Shown piece by piece: positions 27,395 to 37,700 of a stretch of DNA of 64,000 nucleotides. The stretch covers positions 1 to 64,000 of the forward strand of contig DATKNQ010000056.1 in NCBI GenBank assembly GCA_035541265.1, in the 5' to 3' direction. Numbering within the stretch: position 1 is the stretch's first letter; each line of letters starts with the position of its first letter. Under the pieces are notes generated by a model that was not told the DNA's origin, searched no databases, and saw only the letters and a list, made by a program, of their open reading frames with translations. The translations under genes and the position numbers were made by a program. Source of the stretch: Bog-159 sp035541265. Its GTDB lineage: Bacteria > Acidobacteriota > Terriglobia > Bryobacterales > Bryobacteraceae.

Positions 27395-27610
27395 GGTGTT
27401 TCGGTGGATGACTTCGGGACGGGTTTACTCCGCACTGGGCTAACTGGCGGGACTGCCGATCGATAATCTCAAAATCGACCAGCGGTTCGTGCAGCGGATG
27501 AACAGCGCCGGGAACACGCGCAAGTTAGTGAAGGCGATTGTGGAGCTGGCGCACAGCCTGGGGATGCGGCGAGCGCAAAGTTATCTGCTGGCCCGTCCGG
27601 CGCCGGCCCT
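27395..27610 (+). pseudogene. decayed EAL (c-di-GMP phosphodiesterase) domain relic
   Basis: Pieces of an EAL domain in order: V-S-V-D-D-F-G-T-G (27395-27423), then after an extra T a frame with Y-S-A-L-G, a TAA at 27441-27443 where a Tyr codon is expected, then L-P-I-D-N-L-K-I-D-Q-R-F-V and V-E-L-A-H-S-L-G-M-R. The segment that should carry A-E-G-V-E-T is missing, and R-A-Q-S-Y-L-L-A-R-P follows directly. There is no intact N-terminal part with the E-A-L motif. At least one frameshift, one nonsense change and one internal deletion make it non-functional. Confidence 0.8.
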
Positions 27611-27712
27611 GTGCGTCCAGGCGCTGTTGGTTGAGCCGGAGGGGAGCAACTGTTGGCCTTTGTCAGTGGATCGCGACGGGCGCGCCGTCACGATCCACTG
27701 AAGACCTACCGC

Positions 27713-29488
27713 CTACTGCCAGGTGACGTTCGAACCCTGGATCAGGTGGTAGAAGACGTAGGCCGCATCCAGGCCGGTGGTGGTCGTCAGCTTGGTGGCG
27801 CCGCTGGCCGGCCCAACCAGCAACTCGCCCGGCGGAACCAGCGCCGTGCTGGAAGCGGTGGACGGCAGCGACTGCAAGACTACCGTGGGAACCGTGAAAG
27901 TGCCCGCGCTGGCCGGAGCCATGCACTCCGCCAGGATACCGGGAGTCGTCGCCGAAGGCGTGGTGCCCGATTGCAGCGTGGATGAAACCATCGTAATATC
28001 CACGAAGCCGCTCGGATCGCCGCCCGTCCAGGTGATGGTCAACGGCGTATTGCGCGGGATGTTGCTCGAGGCGATGCTCGAGTTGGTCCACTTGAACGCC
28101 GCCGCCTCGGAGGAAACCGCGATGCTTCCGGTAACCGCGCCAGCGCCGGAGCCGCCTGGAGTGCTGATGTTATAGGTACCCGCGCTAATCGCGTCGCTGG
28201 TGCTCAGGAAGAACGGCGCGCAGTTATTGGTGCTGGAGGATGGGCAGCCGCTGATCAGTTCCAGAATCGTCTCGCCGCCGATCGGGTTGCCGCCGGATGC
28301 GCCACCATATCCCACGGCGTTGCCAGACGAGTTCAGATCCTTTCCCACATTGGCGGTGCCGTTGGGGCCTTTGATGGTGACGCTGGCGCCATCGTCGAGG
28401 AAGGTAGCATATCCGGCCGCCGGGTCCGACGGAGGCGGATACTGCAGGAATGGCAGCACCGTGCAGTAGCCCACCGAAGGCGACAGCGTGAAGCCTTCAA
28501 ACGCTTGCAGCACGTAGGGCGAGAACGTACCGATCTGGCCGCTGGCCGTATCGTTGTCCCACGGCTGATTGCCGAGCACGCCCAGGTTCAGCGTCAGATA
28601 GTTGCTGAGCATGCTGACCGCCATCACATTCGCCGAACCCTTGGTCGATACCGCCGATGCGATGTCGTTGTAGTTGATGCCGTCGGCATCCTGGCAAGTG
28701 GCGCCGTTGGGATCGACCGCGATGCTGGTGAAGTTGCCGATAACCGAACCGGTCTGCACGGCCACCTGCACATAGCAGCCCTGCGCGCCGGACGGGACTT
28801 GAAATACGATTTCGTCCTCAGCCGTGTAGCCGGCGCTGCCCGCGTAGTAGACGCTGGCCTGCTGCGAGCCGACCCACACTGTGGGGCAATTCGATCCCGG
28901 ACAGATGTTCGTCTGGGTGGGGAACTGCGTCTTTTCGGTGGAGGGATCGGATGGCCCGAGGCCGGTGCCATACAGCCGCACGTAGTCGCCAGGCTTGACC
29001 GTGTGGAACGGGGTCAGCTCGATATAGTTGATGTCGGTAACCACGCCCGGACCGGTGCCAGCCGAGTTGTAGGCAAATGTGCCGAACGAACTCCCCACCA
29101 CCGTGATCGGAAACGCCGTGCTGGTCGAGCCGTTGGAAGTGACCGTCAGTGTACCGGTGCCGGTGGGCGTGTTCGACGGCAGCACGGCGTTGATCTGTGT
29201 GGAATAAGCGAACTCGAGGTACGCCGCCACATTGGTGCCGTTCACCGTCACACTGATCGAAGAGTTGCCCAGCGTAGTCGGAAGTGGATAGGGATTCCAA
29301 TACACACCCGTGCTGGGGCCAAGACCGGTACCGAACACCGCGAAATAAGAACCTTGAGCAACCGACGAATTCTGTAACGGGGTGAGCGCGAAGCTGGCCG
29401 CGTTACTGACTTGCGTGACGGTGGGCTGTGCAAACAAGGCCGTGGAGCACAGCACCAGCGCCAGGACGATAAGCGAAAGAGATTTCAC
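27713..29488 (-). CDS. secreted protein with an N-terminal TIGR03437-like domain
   Basis: A 591-residue exported protein with signal peptide V-K-S-L-S-L-I-V-L-A-L-V-L-C to L-F-A-Q. Residues 25-130 match the Solibacter-type domain: V-S-N-A-A-S-F, Y-F-A-V-F-G-T-G-L-G-P, L-P-T-T-L-G, V-T-V-N-G-T and T-Q-I-N-A-V-L-P. A second similar unit follows (Y-V-R-L-Y-G-T-G-L-G-P-S). The C-terminal half is Ser/Thr/Gly-rich beta structure. I chose GTG 29488 because AAAGGA precedes it; the TTG at 29506 lies inside that ribosome site. Its role is unknown, perhaps surface adhesion or binding. Confidence 0.75.
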   Translation of the reverse strand: MKSLSLIVLALVLCSTALFAQPTVTQVSNAASFALTPLQNSSVAQGSYFAVFGTGLGPSTGVYWNPYPLPTTLGNSSISVTVNGTNVAAYLEFAYSTQINAVLPSNTPTGTGTLTVTSNGSTSTAFPITVVGSSFGTFAYNSAGTGPGVVTDINYIELTPFHTVKPGDYVRLYGTGLGPSDPSTEKTQFPTQTNICPGSNCPTVWVGSQQASVYYAGSAGYTAEDEIVFQVPSGAQGCYVQVAVQTGSVIGNFTSIAVDPNGATCQDADGINYNDIASAVSTKGSANVMAVSMLSNYLTLNLGVLGNQPWDNDTASGQIGTFSPYVLQAFEGFTLSPSVGYCTVLPFLQYPPPSDPAAGYATFLDDGASVTIKGPNGTANVGKDLNSSGNAVGYGGASGGNPIGGETILELISGCPSSSTNNCAPFFLSTSDAISAGTYNISTPGGSGAGAVTGSIAVSSEAAAFKWTNSSIASSNIPRNTPLTITWTGGDPSGFVDITMVSSTLQSGTTPSATTPGILAECMAPASAGTFTVPTVVLQSLPSTASSTALVPPGELLVGPASGATKLTTTTGLDAAYVFYHLIQGSNVTWQ

Positions 29489-29714
29489 GGGAAGATTTCC
29501 TTTCAAGGTTTCAAGTCTACCATCTCTAGACCCCCTGTTGACAGGGCCTCATATTTATGTCTCTCGCGCGTTTGCGGGAGGCGCAGTACCAAAAGTACCA
29601 TTACCATCTACAGCGAGCCGCGGTGGAATGTATGATTCAATCCTTTACATCAGCGTTTTTTAGCATATCATTCGAGATTAGCGCTGGCGACGGGTCGGCG
29701 GAGGAGACGAAATC

Positions 29715-32700
29715 GTGCGTAACATGGCGGGCAAATTTGTAAGGACGATTGTGGGACTGAGCATGGCTTCGGGCTTGGTGGGGACCTTGTATGCGCAGTC
29801 CATCACGACAACGATCACCGGCAAGCTCGGACCGATCACCGCAGGAAGCGGGTCGGTGGTGAGCGGCACTTACGTCAGCGGACTGACCGCCGTCGGCACG
29901 AGTGGCCAGACCTGCGAGTTATCGATCATGGGCGCCGGAAGCGGCGCAACGGCCACCGTGGCTTTGAATAACACGAACTCGATCGGCGCGAACACGGGCT
30001 TGAAGATGATCGACTGGGGCACCGGCTACACAACCGCGCCCACTCAGGCCGTTGCGATCAGCGGAGGAACGGCCACAAGTTGCAGCGGAACGGCGACAAT
30101 TACGTCAACGATTAACGACCCGCTCGACCTGAACAACGCGACCTTCACGGCCACCATCACTGGGCTCCAGGCCGCCAACGTGACCTACAACCCGACCTCG
30201 ATCACTTACAACGGTGTGAGCTTGACGTTGACGGCCGGTACAGTGTCTCTGAACCCCGCATGCTCCAGCGCGAGCGTGACTATCGCGGTTCCCAGCGGCA
30301 GCGGCAATGACACGCTATCGCTGAGCAACTGCAACATCAGCGGCATCGTTCAAGGCCAATTCAGTTCCATAATCTCCCTGCCCGCTGGAAGTATCCCGGC
30401 GCCGATACCGATGGCATTTCACGCCGGAGTAGTTAATTCTCCCGCCACCGCCAGTACCGCGACTTACGTGCTGGATACCAGCGACTCGCCTCCGGCCTCC
30501 ACAACTCTTGGCATCACAGGCGGCGTCACGGCGACTTGCGTCAGTTGCCCGTCGATGACGCTGAGTCCCGCAGCGGGCAGTACGATCACCCTGAACGCGA
30601 TCACAGGCGGCACTCCGACGCCCGCACCAGTGACTGTCAGCACCGGCAGCACGGTGCTCGCGTACGCTGTCAGCACCAAGAGCACCGGCAATTGGCTGAC
30701 GGTGAACAACGCTTCCACCACGGGCGGATCGACCGGCGGATCTTTCAACGTCAGCGCCACGGCACTCAGCACTCCTGGCACCTACACCGGCACCCTCACC
30801 GTTTTTACGGCAGCCTCCAATTCCCCGGAAACGATCAATGTCAGCTACGTTGTCAGCCCGCCTCCGCCGACCTTCTCGGTGAGTCCGACCGGGCCGCTCA
30901 CATTCACCGCCACCAATGGTGCGCTACCCGCAGGTCAAAACGTGACGCTCAGCAGTTCCGGCGCGGCCATCACCTATACGGCTTCGCCCAGTACGACTTC
31001 CGGGGGCGCATGGCTTTCGGTCTCGCCGCTTAGCGGTTCGACCGCCACCGGCACCGAGACGATATCCATCAACAGCGCCGCGTTATCGGCGTTAGCCGCG
31101 GGCACCTACTCGGGATCAGTGACTTTCACCGCCACCAGCAGTTCGGCCAATCCGACCGTTACCGTAAACGTAACGCTGGTGGTGACAGCATCGCTCGTGC
31201 CGAACCCGACGAGTGTGTCTTTCAATTACACGATCGGCGGCACACAACCGGCTTCGATACCTGTGAGTATCGGCAGTACGGGCCCGGCTGTCCCATTTAC
31301 AGCTTCAGTTACTTCCGGCAATTCGTGGCTTTCGGTCGCGCAAAACGGCTCCAGCACACCAGCTTCATTGACCGTGTCGGTAAACACGTCGGGTGTAACG
31401 GCGCAGACTTATACAGGCACGATTCAGTTAACATCGGGTGTCGCTTCAACGGTGAACATTCCGGTGACCTTCACGGTCACGCAGCTATCGGCGTCGCCCA
31501 CGCTACTTACTTTCGCCGCGGTGACTGGCTCCAATCCGAACCCGAATTTTCAGTCCGTTTCCGTGACGTCCGCAAACGGTAGCCTCGCATTCACGGCTGC
31601 AGCGGCAACTACTTCGGGGGGGAATTGGTTATCGGTCTCACCTACGAGCGGGAGCACACCTGGAAACCTCACCGTAACGGTGACAAGTGCCTCGTTGGCT
31701 GATCAGAGTCAGCCCTATCAGGGGACGGTTACCATCACGGCGGGCGGCGCGAGCGTTGTAGTAAACGTGCAGCTCACTGTCGGGGCGGACGTATTGAACA
31801 CCTCGCCCTCAAGCCTGACCTTTACTTATCAGATCGGCAGCCCGGCGCCCGCCGCACAGTCCCTGCAGGTAACCACAACAACCGCGGGATCGACTTTCAC
31901 GGCGGCTCCATCGTCCGGCGCAACCTGGTTGAGTATCGCTCCGCCCGCGGGCGGCACGACGCCGGGGACCCTCAGCGTGTCTATCAATACCAGCGGTTTG
32001 AGCGCGAAGACTTACACAGGTTATGTCGTCGTCACCGATGCGGATGCGTCTAACAGTCCGTATCAAGTGCCCGTTACTCTAACCGTGACTCCCGCGCCGC
32101 CGTTGACGGCCACGCCGAGTTCAGTCTCGTTCACTTATCAGCCCGGCGGCAGCGCACCGGCAAACCAGACGGTCGCGCTCGCCATCGGCTCCGATGCGGT
32201 GACGTTTGCCGCCGCTGCCGCAACGACCACGGGCGGCAACTGGCTCGCGGTGTCGCCTACCAGCGGGACTACGCCGCAGTCGATCACGCTTTCCGTGCAG
32301 AATTATTCCAGCCTCGCGCCGGGAGTTTATAACGGCAGCGTGACAGTTACACCTGTGGTATCGAATCCGGTGACCATTCCGGTGACGCTCACGGTTTCTA
32401 CACTGAACGTCAGCCCCGCCACGCTGTCGTTTAGTTATACGACCGGCGCCGCGGCGCCTCCGGGACAAAGCATCGCCATCTCGACCACCAGCGGCAGCGC
32501 GGTTCCATTCACCGCCAGCACCGCCACCACGAGCGGCGGCAACTGGCTGCAGATTTCGGCGAAGAGCGGCACCACCCCCACGACGCTGCTCGCGACCATC
32601 GCTACGAGCGGTCTGACGGCCGGCACTTACAATGGCACGATCACCGTCTCGGCCACGGGATACACATCCCAGACCGTGGCGGTCACGCTCACGGTGTCGA

Positions 32701-34640
32701 AGCCGCAGGCCACCATTCAAATCAGCGGCAACCTGATTTTCGTGCTGGCCAATACTTCGGCGCCGGCGACCAATACGCTGGGGATCTCGGCGTCGGATGG
32801 ATCGGCACAAGCATTCAGCATCGCCATCAGCGGTACGAACACGAGTTGGCTGACTGTCAGCCCATCGAGCGGAACCACGCCGGCTAACGTGAAGGTGACG
32901 GCGAACCCGTCCGGATTGATTCCGGGTGTCTATGTGGCGCAGTTCACGGTGACGGAGGCGGCCCTGCCGATTCCGACCAAGACGGTGACGGCGCAGTTGA
33001 CCGTCACGGGCTCAAACCTGACGGCGAATCCCAACACGGTGACGTTCACTTATCAGCCGGGCACTTCGCTGCCGGCGGCGCAGGTGGTGGCGTTGACCCT
33101 AACCAGCGGCAGCGGAACGATCGCGCTGACCGGCGTGACCACGAATGTCTCCTGGCTGAACGCCATCGCCACGGGAACTTCGGCGCCGACTACGATCAAC
33201 GTCTCGATTAGTCCGGGACTGCTCGGTGCGGGCACCTATGAAGGCGATGTGATCGTCAATGGGCAGGGCGCGCCGGGTACCGCGCTACAGATTCCGGTGA
33301 CCCTGACCGTGAATGCGCTGCCGGCGCTCACCGCGACACCGGCGGCGTTGACCTTCAATTACCAGGTGGGCGGCGCCGCGCCCCCGGCGCAGAGTTTCGC
33401 GCTGGCGGCCGGAACCGCGGCCTTGAATTACACGGCGACTTCGCCCGGCAATTGGGTGCAGTTGAACCCGGTGCGCGGCACAACTCCGGGAAGCGTACTC
33501 GTTACAGTGGATCCCACCGGTCTGGCCGCGGGCAGTTACACGGGCACGATCACGGCGACGGCCATCGGCGCGAGCAATCCGGTCTCGGTCGCGGTGACGC
33601 TGAACGTAACCGGTGGCACGCAGCCGCTGACCATCACGGCCAGCCACCTGTTCTTCGTGGCTCCCACAGGTGGAACGGCGCCGGCGTCGCAGATGCTGAC
33701 CGTCAACAGTACATCGTCCACGCCGGTGAGCTTCACGGCCTCATCGCCGGTACCGTGGCTGACGGTGTCGCCCGCCAGCGGCACGACGCCCGCCACACTG
33801 ACCGTGGCGGTAAATCCCACGGGCCTCGCGAGCGGGACTTATTCGAGCTCCATCAACGTAATGCCTTCCGGAGCGTCGACGGCGCAGCCGGTAGCCGTCA
33901 CGCTGCAAGTGACCAGCAGCACGACGATCCCCACGATTACGGGAATCATCAATGCGGCCAGCGGCGTGATCGGGAAGGTGTCGCCCGGTATGGCGATTTC
34001 GATCTTCGGCCAGAACCTGGGTCCGCAGACCGGTGTCGTCTTCGCGGCGCCGGCGGATGGCGGAGCGATCGCGACCACGCTGGGCGGGACGCAGGTGACC
34101 TTCGACGGCACGGCGGTTCCGCTGCTCTACAGCCAAAACGGCCAGGTGAACGCCATCGTGCCGTTCGAAGTGGCCAACAAGGCCAGTACCGAAATGCAGG
34201 TGACTTACAACGGCGTGTCTTCGACCGGCCAGACCATTCCGGTGTTGGCCGCCCAACCCGGCCTGTTCACGGCGAACGATTCCGGCAGCGGCCAAGGCGC
34301 AATCCTGAATCAGGATTACAGCGTCAACAGCAGCTCCAACCCGGCGGCCGCGGGCACGGCGATCATGATCTACGGCACCGGTGGCGGCGCGACGAATCCG
34401 CCTTCGGTGGACGGAGCGCTGAATCCGAATACCTCAACCGGAGCGCTGGTGGCTACCACGACGGTCTCGGTGAACGGGCAGCAGCAGACGCCGCTCTACG
34501 CCGGGCCGGCGCCGGATCTGCTCTCGGGGATCATCCAGGTCAACGCGATGATTCCGGAAGGCACGCCTTCGGGAGCGATCCCGGTGGTGGTGACCATCGG
34601 CGGAGTGGCCAGCCAGACGGTAACCGTAGCAGTGAAGTAG
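29715..34640 (+). CDS. giant secreted BACON/Ig-like repeat protein with C-terminal TIGR03437 domain
   Basis: A 1641-residue exported protein. After the signal peptide (ends L-Y-A-Q) and a 250-residue opening region come about eleven repeats of 85-95 residues. Each runs as P-x-S-V-S-F-T-Y-Q-x-G-G then G-G-N-W-L-x-V-S-P-x-S-G-T-T-P and G-x-Y-x-G-T-I-T-V, the BACON or Ig-like repeat pattern. The last 240 residues are the Solibacter C-terminal domain: I-I-N-A-A-S-G, I-S-I-F-G-Q-N-L-G-P, A-T-T-L-G-G-T-Q-V-T-F-D-G and Q-V-N-A-I-V-P-F-E. GTG 29715 follows GGAGGAG. Probably a surface glycan-binding or adhesive stalk, which is inference. Confidence 0.85.
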   Translation: MRNMAGKFVRTIVGLSMASGLVGTLYAQSITTTITGKLGPITAGSGSVVSGTYVSGLTAVGTSGQTCELSIMGAGSGATATVALNNTNSIGANTGLKMIDWGTGYTTAPTQAVAISGGTATSCSGTATITSTINDPLDLNNATFTATITGLQAANVTYNPTSITYNGVSLTLTAGTVSLNPACSSASVTIAVPSGSGNDTLSLSNCNISGIVQGQFSSIISLPAGSIPAPIPMAFHAGVVNSPATASTATYVLDTSDSPPASTTLGITGGVTATCVSCPSMTLSPAAGSTITLNAITGGTPTPAPVTVSTGSTVLAYAVSTKSTGNWLTVNNASTTGGSTGGSFNVSATALSTPGTYTGTLTVFTAASNSPETINVSYVVSPPPPTFSVSPTGPLTFTATNGALPAGQNVTLSSSGAAITYTASPSTTSGGAWLSVSPLSGSTATGTETISINSAALSALAAGTYSGSVTFTATSSSANPTVTVNVTLVVTASLVPNPTSVSFNYTIGGTQPASIPVSIGSTGPAVPFTASVTSGNSWLSVAQNGSSTPASLTVSVNTSGVTAQTYTGTIQLTSGVASTVNIPVTFTVTQLSASPTLLTFAAVTGSNPNPNFQSVSVTSANGSLAFTAAAATTSGGNWLSVSPTSGSTPGNLTVTVTSASLADQSQPYQGTVTITAGGASVVVNVQLTVGADVLNTSPSSLTFTYQIGSPAPAAQSLQVTTTTAGSTFTAAPSSGATWLSIAPPAGGTTPGTLSVSINTSGLSAKTYTGYVVVTDADASNSPYQVPVTLTVTPAPPLTATPSSVSFTYQPGGSAPANQTVALAIGSDAVTFAAAAATTTGGNWLAVSPTSGTTPQSITLSVQNYSSLAPGVYNGSVTVTPVVSNPVTIPVTLTVSTLNVSPATLSFSYTTGAAAPPGQSIAISTTSGSAVPFTASTATTSGGNWLQISAKSGTTPTTLLATIATSGLTAGTYNGTITVSATGYTSQTVAVTLTVSKPQATIQISGNLIFVLANTSAPATNTLGISASDGSAQAFSIAISGTNTSWLTVSPSSGTTPANVKVTANPSGLIPGVYVAQFTVTEAALPIPTKTVTAQLTVTGSNLTANPNTVTFTYQPGTSLPAAQVVALTLTSGSGTIALTGVTTNVSWLNAIATGTSAPTTINVSISPGLLGAGTYEGDVIVNGQGAPGTALQIPVTLTVNALPALTATPAALTFNYQVGGAAPPAQSFALAAGTAALNYTATSPGNWVQLNPVRGTTPGSVLVTVDPTGLAAGSYTGTITATAIGASNPVSVAVTLNVTGGTQPLTITASHLFFVAPTGGTAPASQMLTVNSTSSTPVSFTASSPVPWLTVSPASGTTPATLTVAVNPTGLASGTYSSSINVMPSGASTAQPVAVTLQVTSSTTIPTITGIINAASGVIGKVSPGMAISIFGQNLGPQTGVVFAAPADGGAIATTLGGTQVTFDGTAVPLLYSQNGQVNAIVPFEVANKASTEMQVTYNGVSSTGQTIPVLAAQPGLFTANDSGSGQGAILNQDYSVNSSSNPAAAGTAIMIYGTGGGATNPPSVDGALNPNTSTGALVATTTVSVNGQQQTPLYAGPAPDLLSGIIQVNAMIPEGTPSGAIPVVVTIGGVASQTVTVAVK

Positions 34641-34646
34641 CTTCGG

Positions 34647-34709
34647 GTGGGGCAGGCACTCTGCGGGCGGCGGGGCCGCGAGCCCCGCGCAACGCAAGGC
34701 GCTGCCCAC
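34647..34709. terminator. nested hairpin between convergent genes, probable bidirectional terminator
   Basis: An inner stem GCGGGGC/GCCCCGC (34670-34676 with 34682-34688, loop CGCGA) sits inside an outer stem GTGGGGCAG/CTGCCCAC (34647-34655 with 34702-34709, one bulge). It fills the gap between the repeat-protein stop and the mfd stop. There is no long T-run, so termination strength is uncertain; a REP-like dispersed repeat is another reading. Confidence 0.5.
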
Positions 34710-34710
34710 T

Positions 34711-37700
34711 TTAACTCAGTTGTGCGAAGCGTTCTTTCAGGAAGGCGAGCACTTCGCCCGCGGCGGTGGCTCCGTCGAGCGGCAGGATCAGAACTCCGGC
34801 GGGTGTGAATTGCGCGCCGCGAGCCTGGCTGACCAGGTTCATCAGCCGCGCGGGATCGATGTGGGTCTCCGGGTGGAACTTCACGTTGAGCAGGCTGTGC
34901 CGCCGGTCGATCGCTTCGATGCCCAGCTTCTCGGCGGCGGTCTTCAGCGCCGAATACTCTAGCAGGTTGCGCACGGCATCGGGCACCGGACCGTAGCGGT
35001 CTTCCAGTTCCTTCTCCACACGTTCGCGGTCGGCGGGCGTAGCGGCATTGGCGATCTGGCGGTAGGCGCGCAGGCGCTGGTTCTCGTCTGAAATATAGTC
35101 TGCCGGGATGCGCATGTCGAGCCCCAGGTTCAGGCTTGAATGGATCTCGATGGGCACCTCTTCCCCCTTCAACTCGCGCACGGTTTCTTCGAGCAGCCGG
35201 ACGTAAGTATCGAAGCCCACCGCGTTGATGTGGCCGTGCTGCTCCCCTCCCAGCAGGTTGCCCGCGCCGCGCAGTTCCAGGTCGAGCGCCGCGATTTTGA
35301 AGCCCGCTCCCAAGTCGCTGAATTCCTTCAGAGCCGCCAGGCGCTTGCGGGCGATTTCGCTGAGCTCGGTATCGGCCGGGACCAACAGGTAGGCATACGC
35401 GCGGCGGTTGGAACGGCCCACGCGGCCGCGCAGTTGGTAGAGTTCCGCCAAGCCGTAGCGTTCCGCGTTTTCAATAATCATGGTGTTGGCGAGCGGGATA
35501 TCGAGGCCGTTCTCTACAATCGTAGTGCAGACGAAGACATCGTACTCGTGGCGCATGAACTTGAGCATGGTTTGCTCGAGTTCCGATTCACCCATCTGGC
35601 CGTGTCCGACGCCGATCCGCGCGTTGGGCACGAGTTGCTGCAGGTCGGCGGCGCGAGCCCAGATGGAGTCCACACGGTTGTGCAGGAAATAGACTTGGCC
35701 GCCGCGGCCTAATTCCAGTTCCAAAGCGGATTTGATCAGCTCCGGGTTGTAGTGCGCCACGGCGGTCTGAATCGAGAGCCGGTCCTTGGGCGGCGTCTCG
35801 ATGACGGACATGTCGCGCAGCCCCAGTAACGACATATGTAGCGTACGCGGAATGGGCGTAGCGCTCATGCTGATCACGTCCACACTTTTCTTGAGCTGCT
35901 TCAGACGCTCTTTGTGCTTGACCCCGAAGCGCTGCTCTTCGTCGACGATCACGAGGCCCAGATCCTTGAAAACGACGTCAGCCGAAAGCAGGCGGTGCGT
36001 GCCGACGGCCAGGTCGACCTTACCTTCTGCCAGGTCCGCCAGCGCAGCTTTCACTTCCTTCGGACTGCGGAAACGGCTCAGCATTTCAATGCGAATCGGG
36101 AAAGGTTGAAAGCGCCGCTTGAAGGTTTCGAAATGCTGGAAAGCCAGCACGGTGGTGGGCGCGAGCACGGCCACCTGCTTGCCGTCGCCCATGGCTTTGA
36201 AGGCCGCGCGCATGACCACTTCGGTCTTGCCGTACCCGACGTCGCCGCACAGCAGGCGGTCCATGGGCTGCGTGTCTTCCATGTCGCGCTTGATGTCTTT
36301 GATGGCGCTTACCTGGTCGCGGGTCTCGGTGAATTCGAAGGCGTCTTCAAACTCGCGCTGCCAGTTGCTGTCGCGCGAGAAGGAGAAACCCTCGGCCATT
36401 TTGCGGCCCGCGTAGAGCTTCAACAGCTCATCGGCCATGTCGCGCATTTTGGCCTTGACGCGCGTTTTGGTGCGGCTCCAGGTGGCGCCGCCCATGCGGT
36501 CGAGCGTAGGCGCGGATTCGCCCGCGCCGCGGAAGCGCTGCACCAGATCCATGCGGGTGAGCGGCACGTAGAGCTTGGCGCCGCCGGCGTATTCGAGCAG
36601 CATGTAGTCGCCGCGCGCTTCGCCGTGATCGATCTCGCGCAGGCCGTGGTATTGCGCGACGCCATGCTCGGCGTGCACCACGTAGTCGCCGGGCTTGAGA
36701 TCGATCAAGTCCGCGGAAAACGTGGCCTGCGCGGACTTGCCCGTGGGCGCGCGCGCCACCAGTTCCGACATATCGAACAGATCTTCGCTGCCGAAGATAG
36801 CGAGGCCCGCATCGCGGAACACCACGCCGTGCTTGACAGCGCCGCGGATCAGGTAGATGGACGCCACCGAGCCGGCCATGTAAGCGCGCTCAGCCAGGTA
36901 CTCGGGCGTGGAATCGGACTGTTCGATGCCGAGCTGATAGGGCACGCCGTATTCGTTGAAGATGTCGGCCACGCGCTCGACCTCGCCCGCGGATTCGGCG
37001 AAGAACGCCACGCGCGAGCCCGATTCGGCCAGGTTACGCGCCTCCGCAATGGCCACCTGCATGTTGCCGTGAAACGTGAGCGCCGGACGCGTGGGGATAT
37101 AGAAGCTATCGGAGGCCCGCAGCCCCGCGATGACTTCGACTTCTTCCAGCGCGATCTGCGGCGCGCCGGCGGCTTGCGCTTCCAAGTCTTCCCAATGGAA
37201 GAAGACGCTGGCGGGATCGTAAGCGGCGGAGGCGGGCGTCTGATCGAGGCGCTTCCACAGGCGCTCGGCCGCGCCGCGGACCTGCGCCGGCTCATCCCAG
37301 AGAATCAGCGGTCTGTCGAGCAGCGAGAAGACCGAGTGGCTGCGCGGGCGGACCAGGGGCACCAGCAGTTCCCATCCGGCAAAGGGCTCGCCGGGCGCGG
37401 GCAGGTCGCGCGCGTGAACTCCTGACTCCCGCAGCTTTTCACTGAGCTCGGCGAGCACACTGCGCGACTTCGGATATTCGGTGAGCGGCAGCAGGACCGC
37501 GTCTTCAACCTTCAGGATAGAGCGCTGGGATTCCACGTCGAAGCGGCGAATGGTTTCGACCAGGTCGCCGAATAAATCGATGCGCACGGGCTTCGGCGAT
37601 TCGGGCGAGTACACGTCCAGAATGCCGCCGCGCACGGAGTATTCGCCGACCATCTCGACCGGCTCGCGGCGCTGGTAGCCGACACTCTCCAGATGCGCGA

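Noticed and set aside
35914..37425. Long antisense open frame inside mfd and similar long shadows elsewhere
   Set aside because: High GC makes long opposite-strand frames common; these have no ribosome site, no domain pattern, and lie over well-supported genes.
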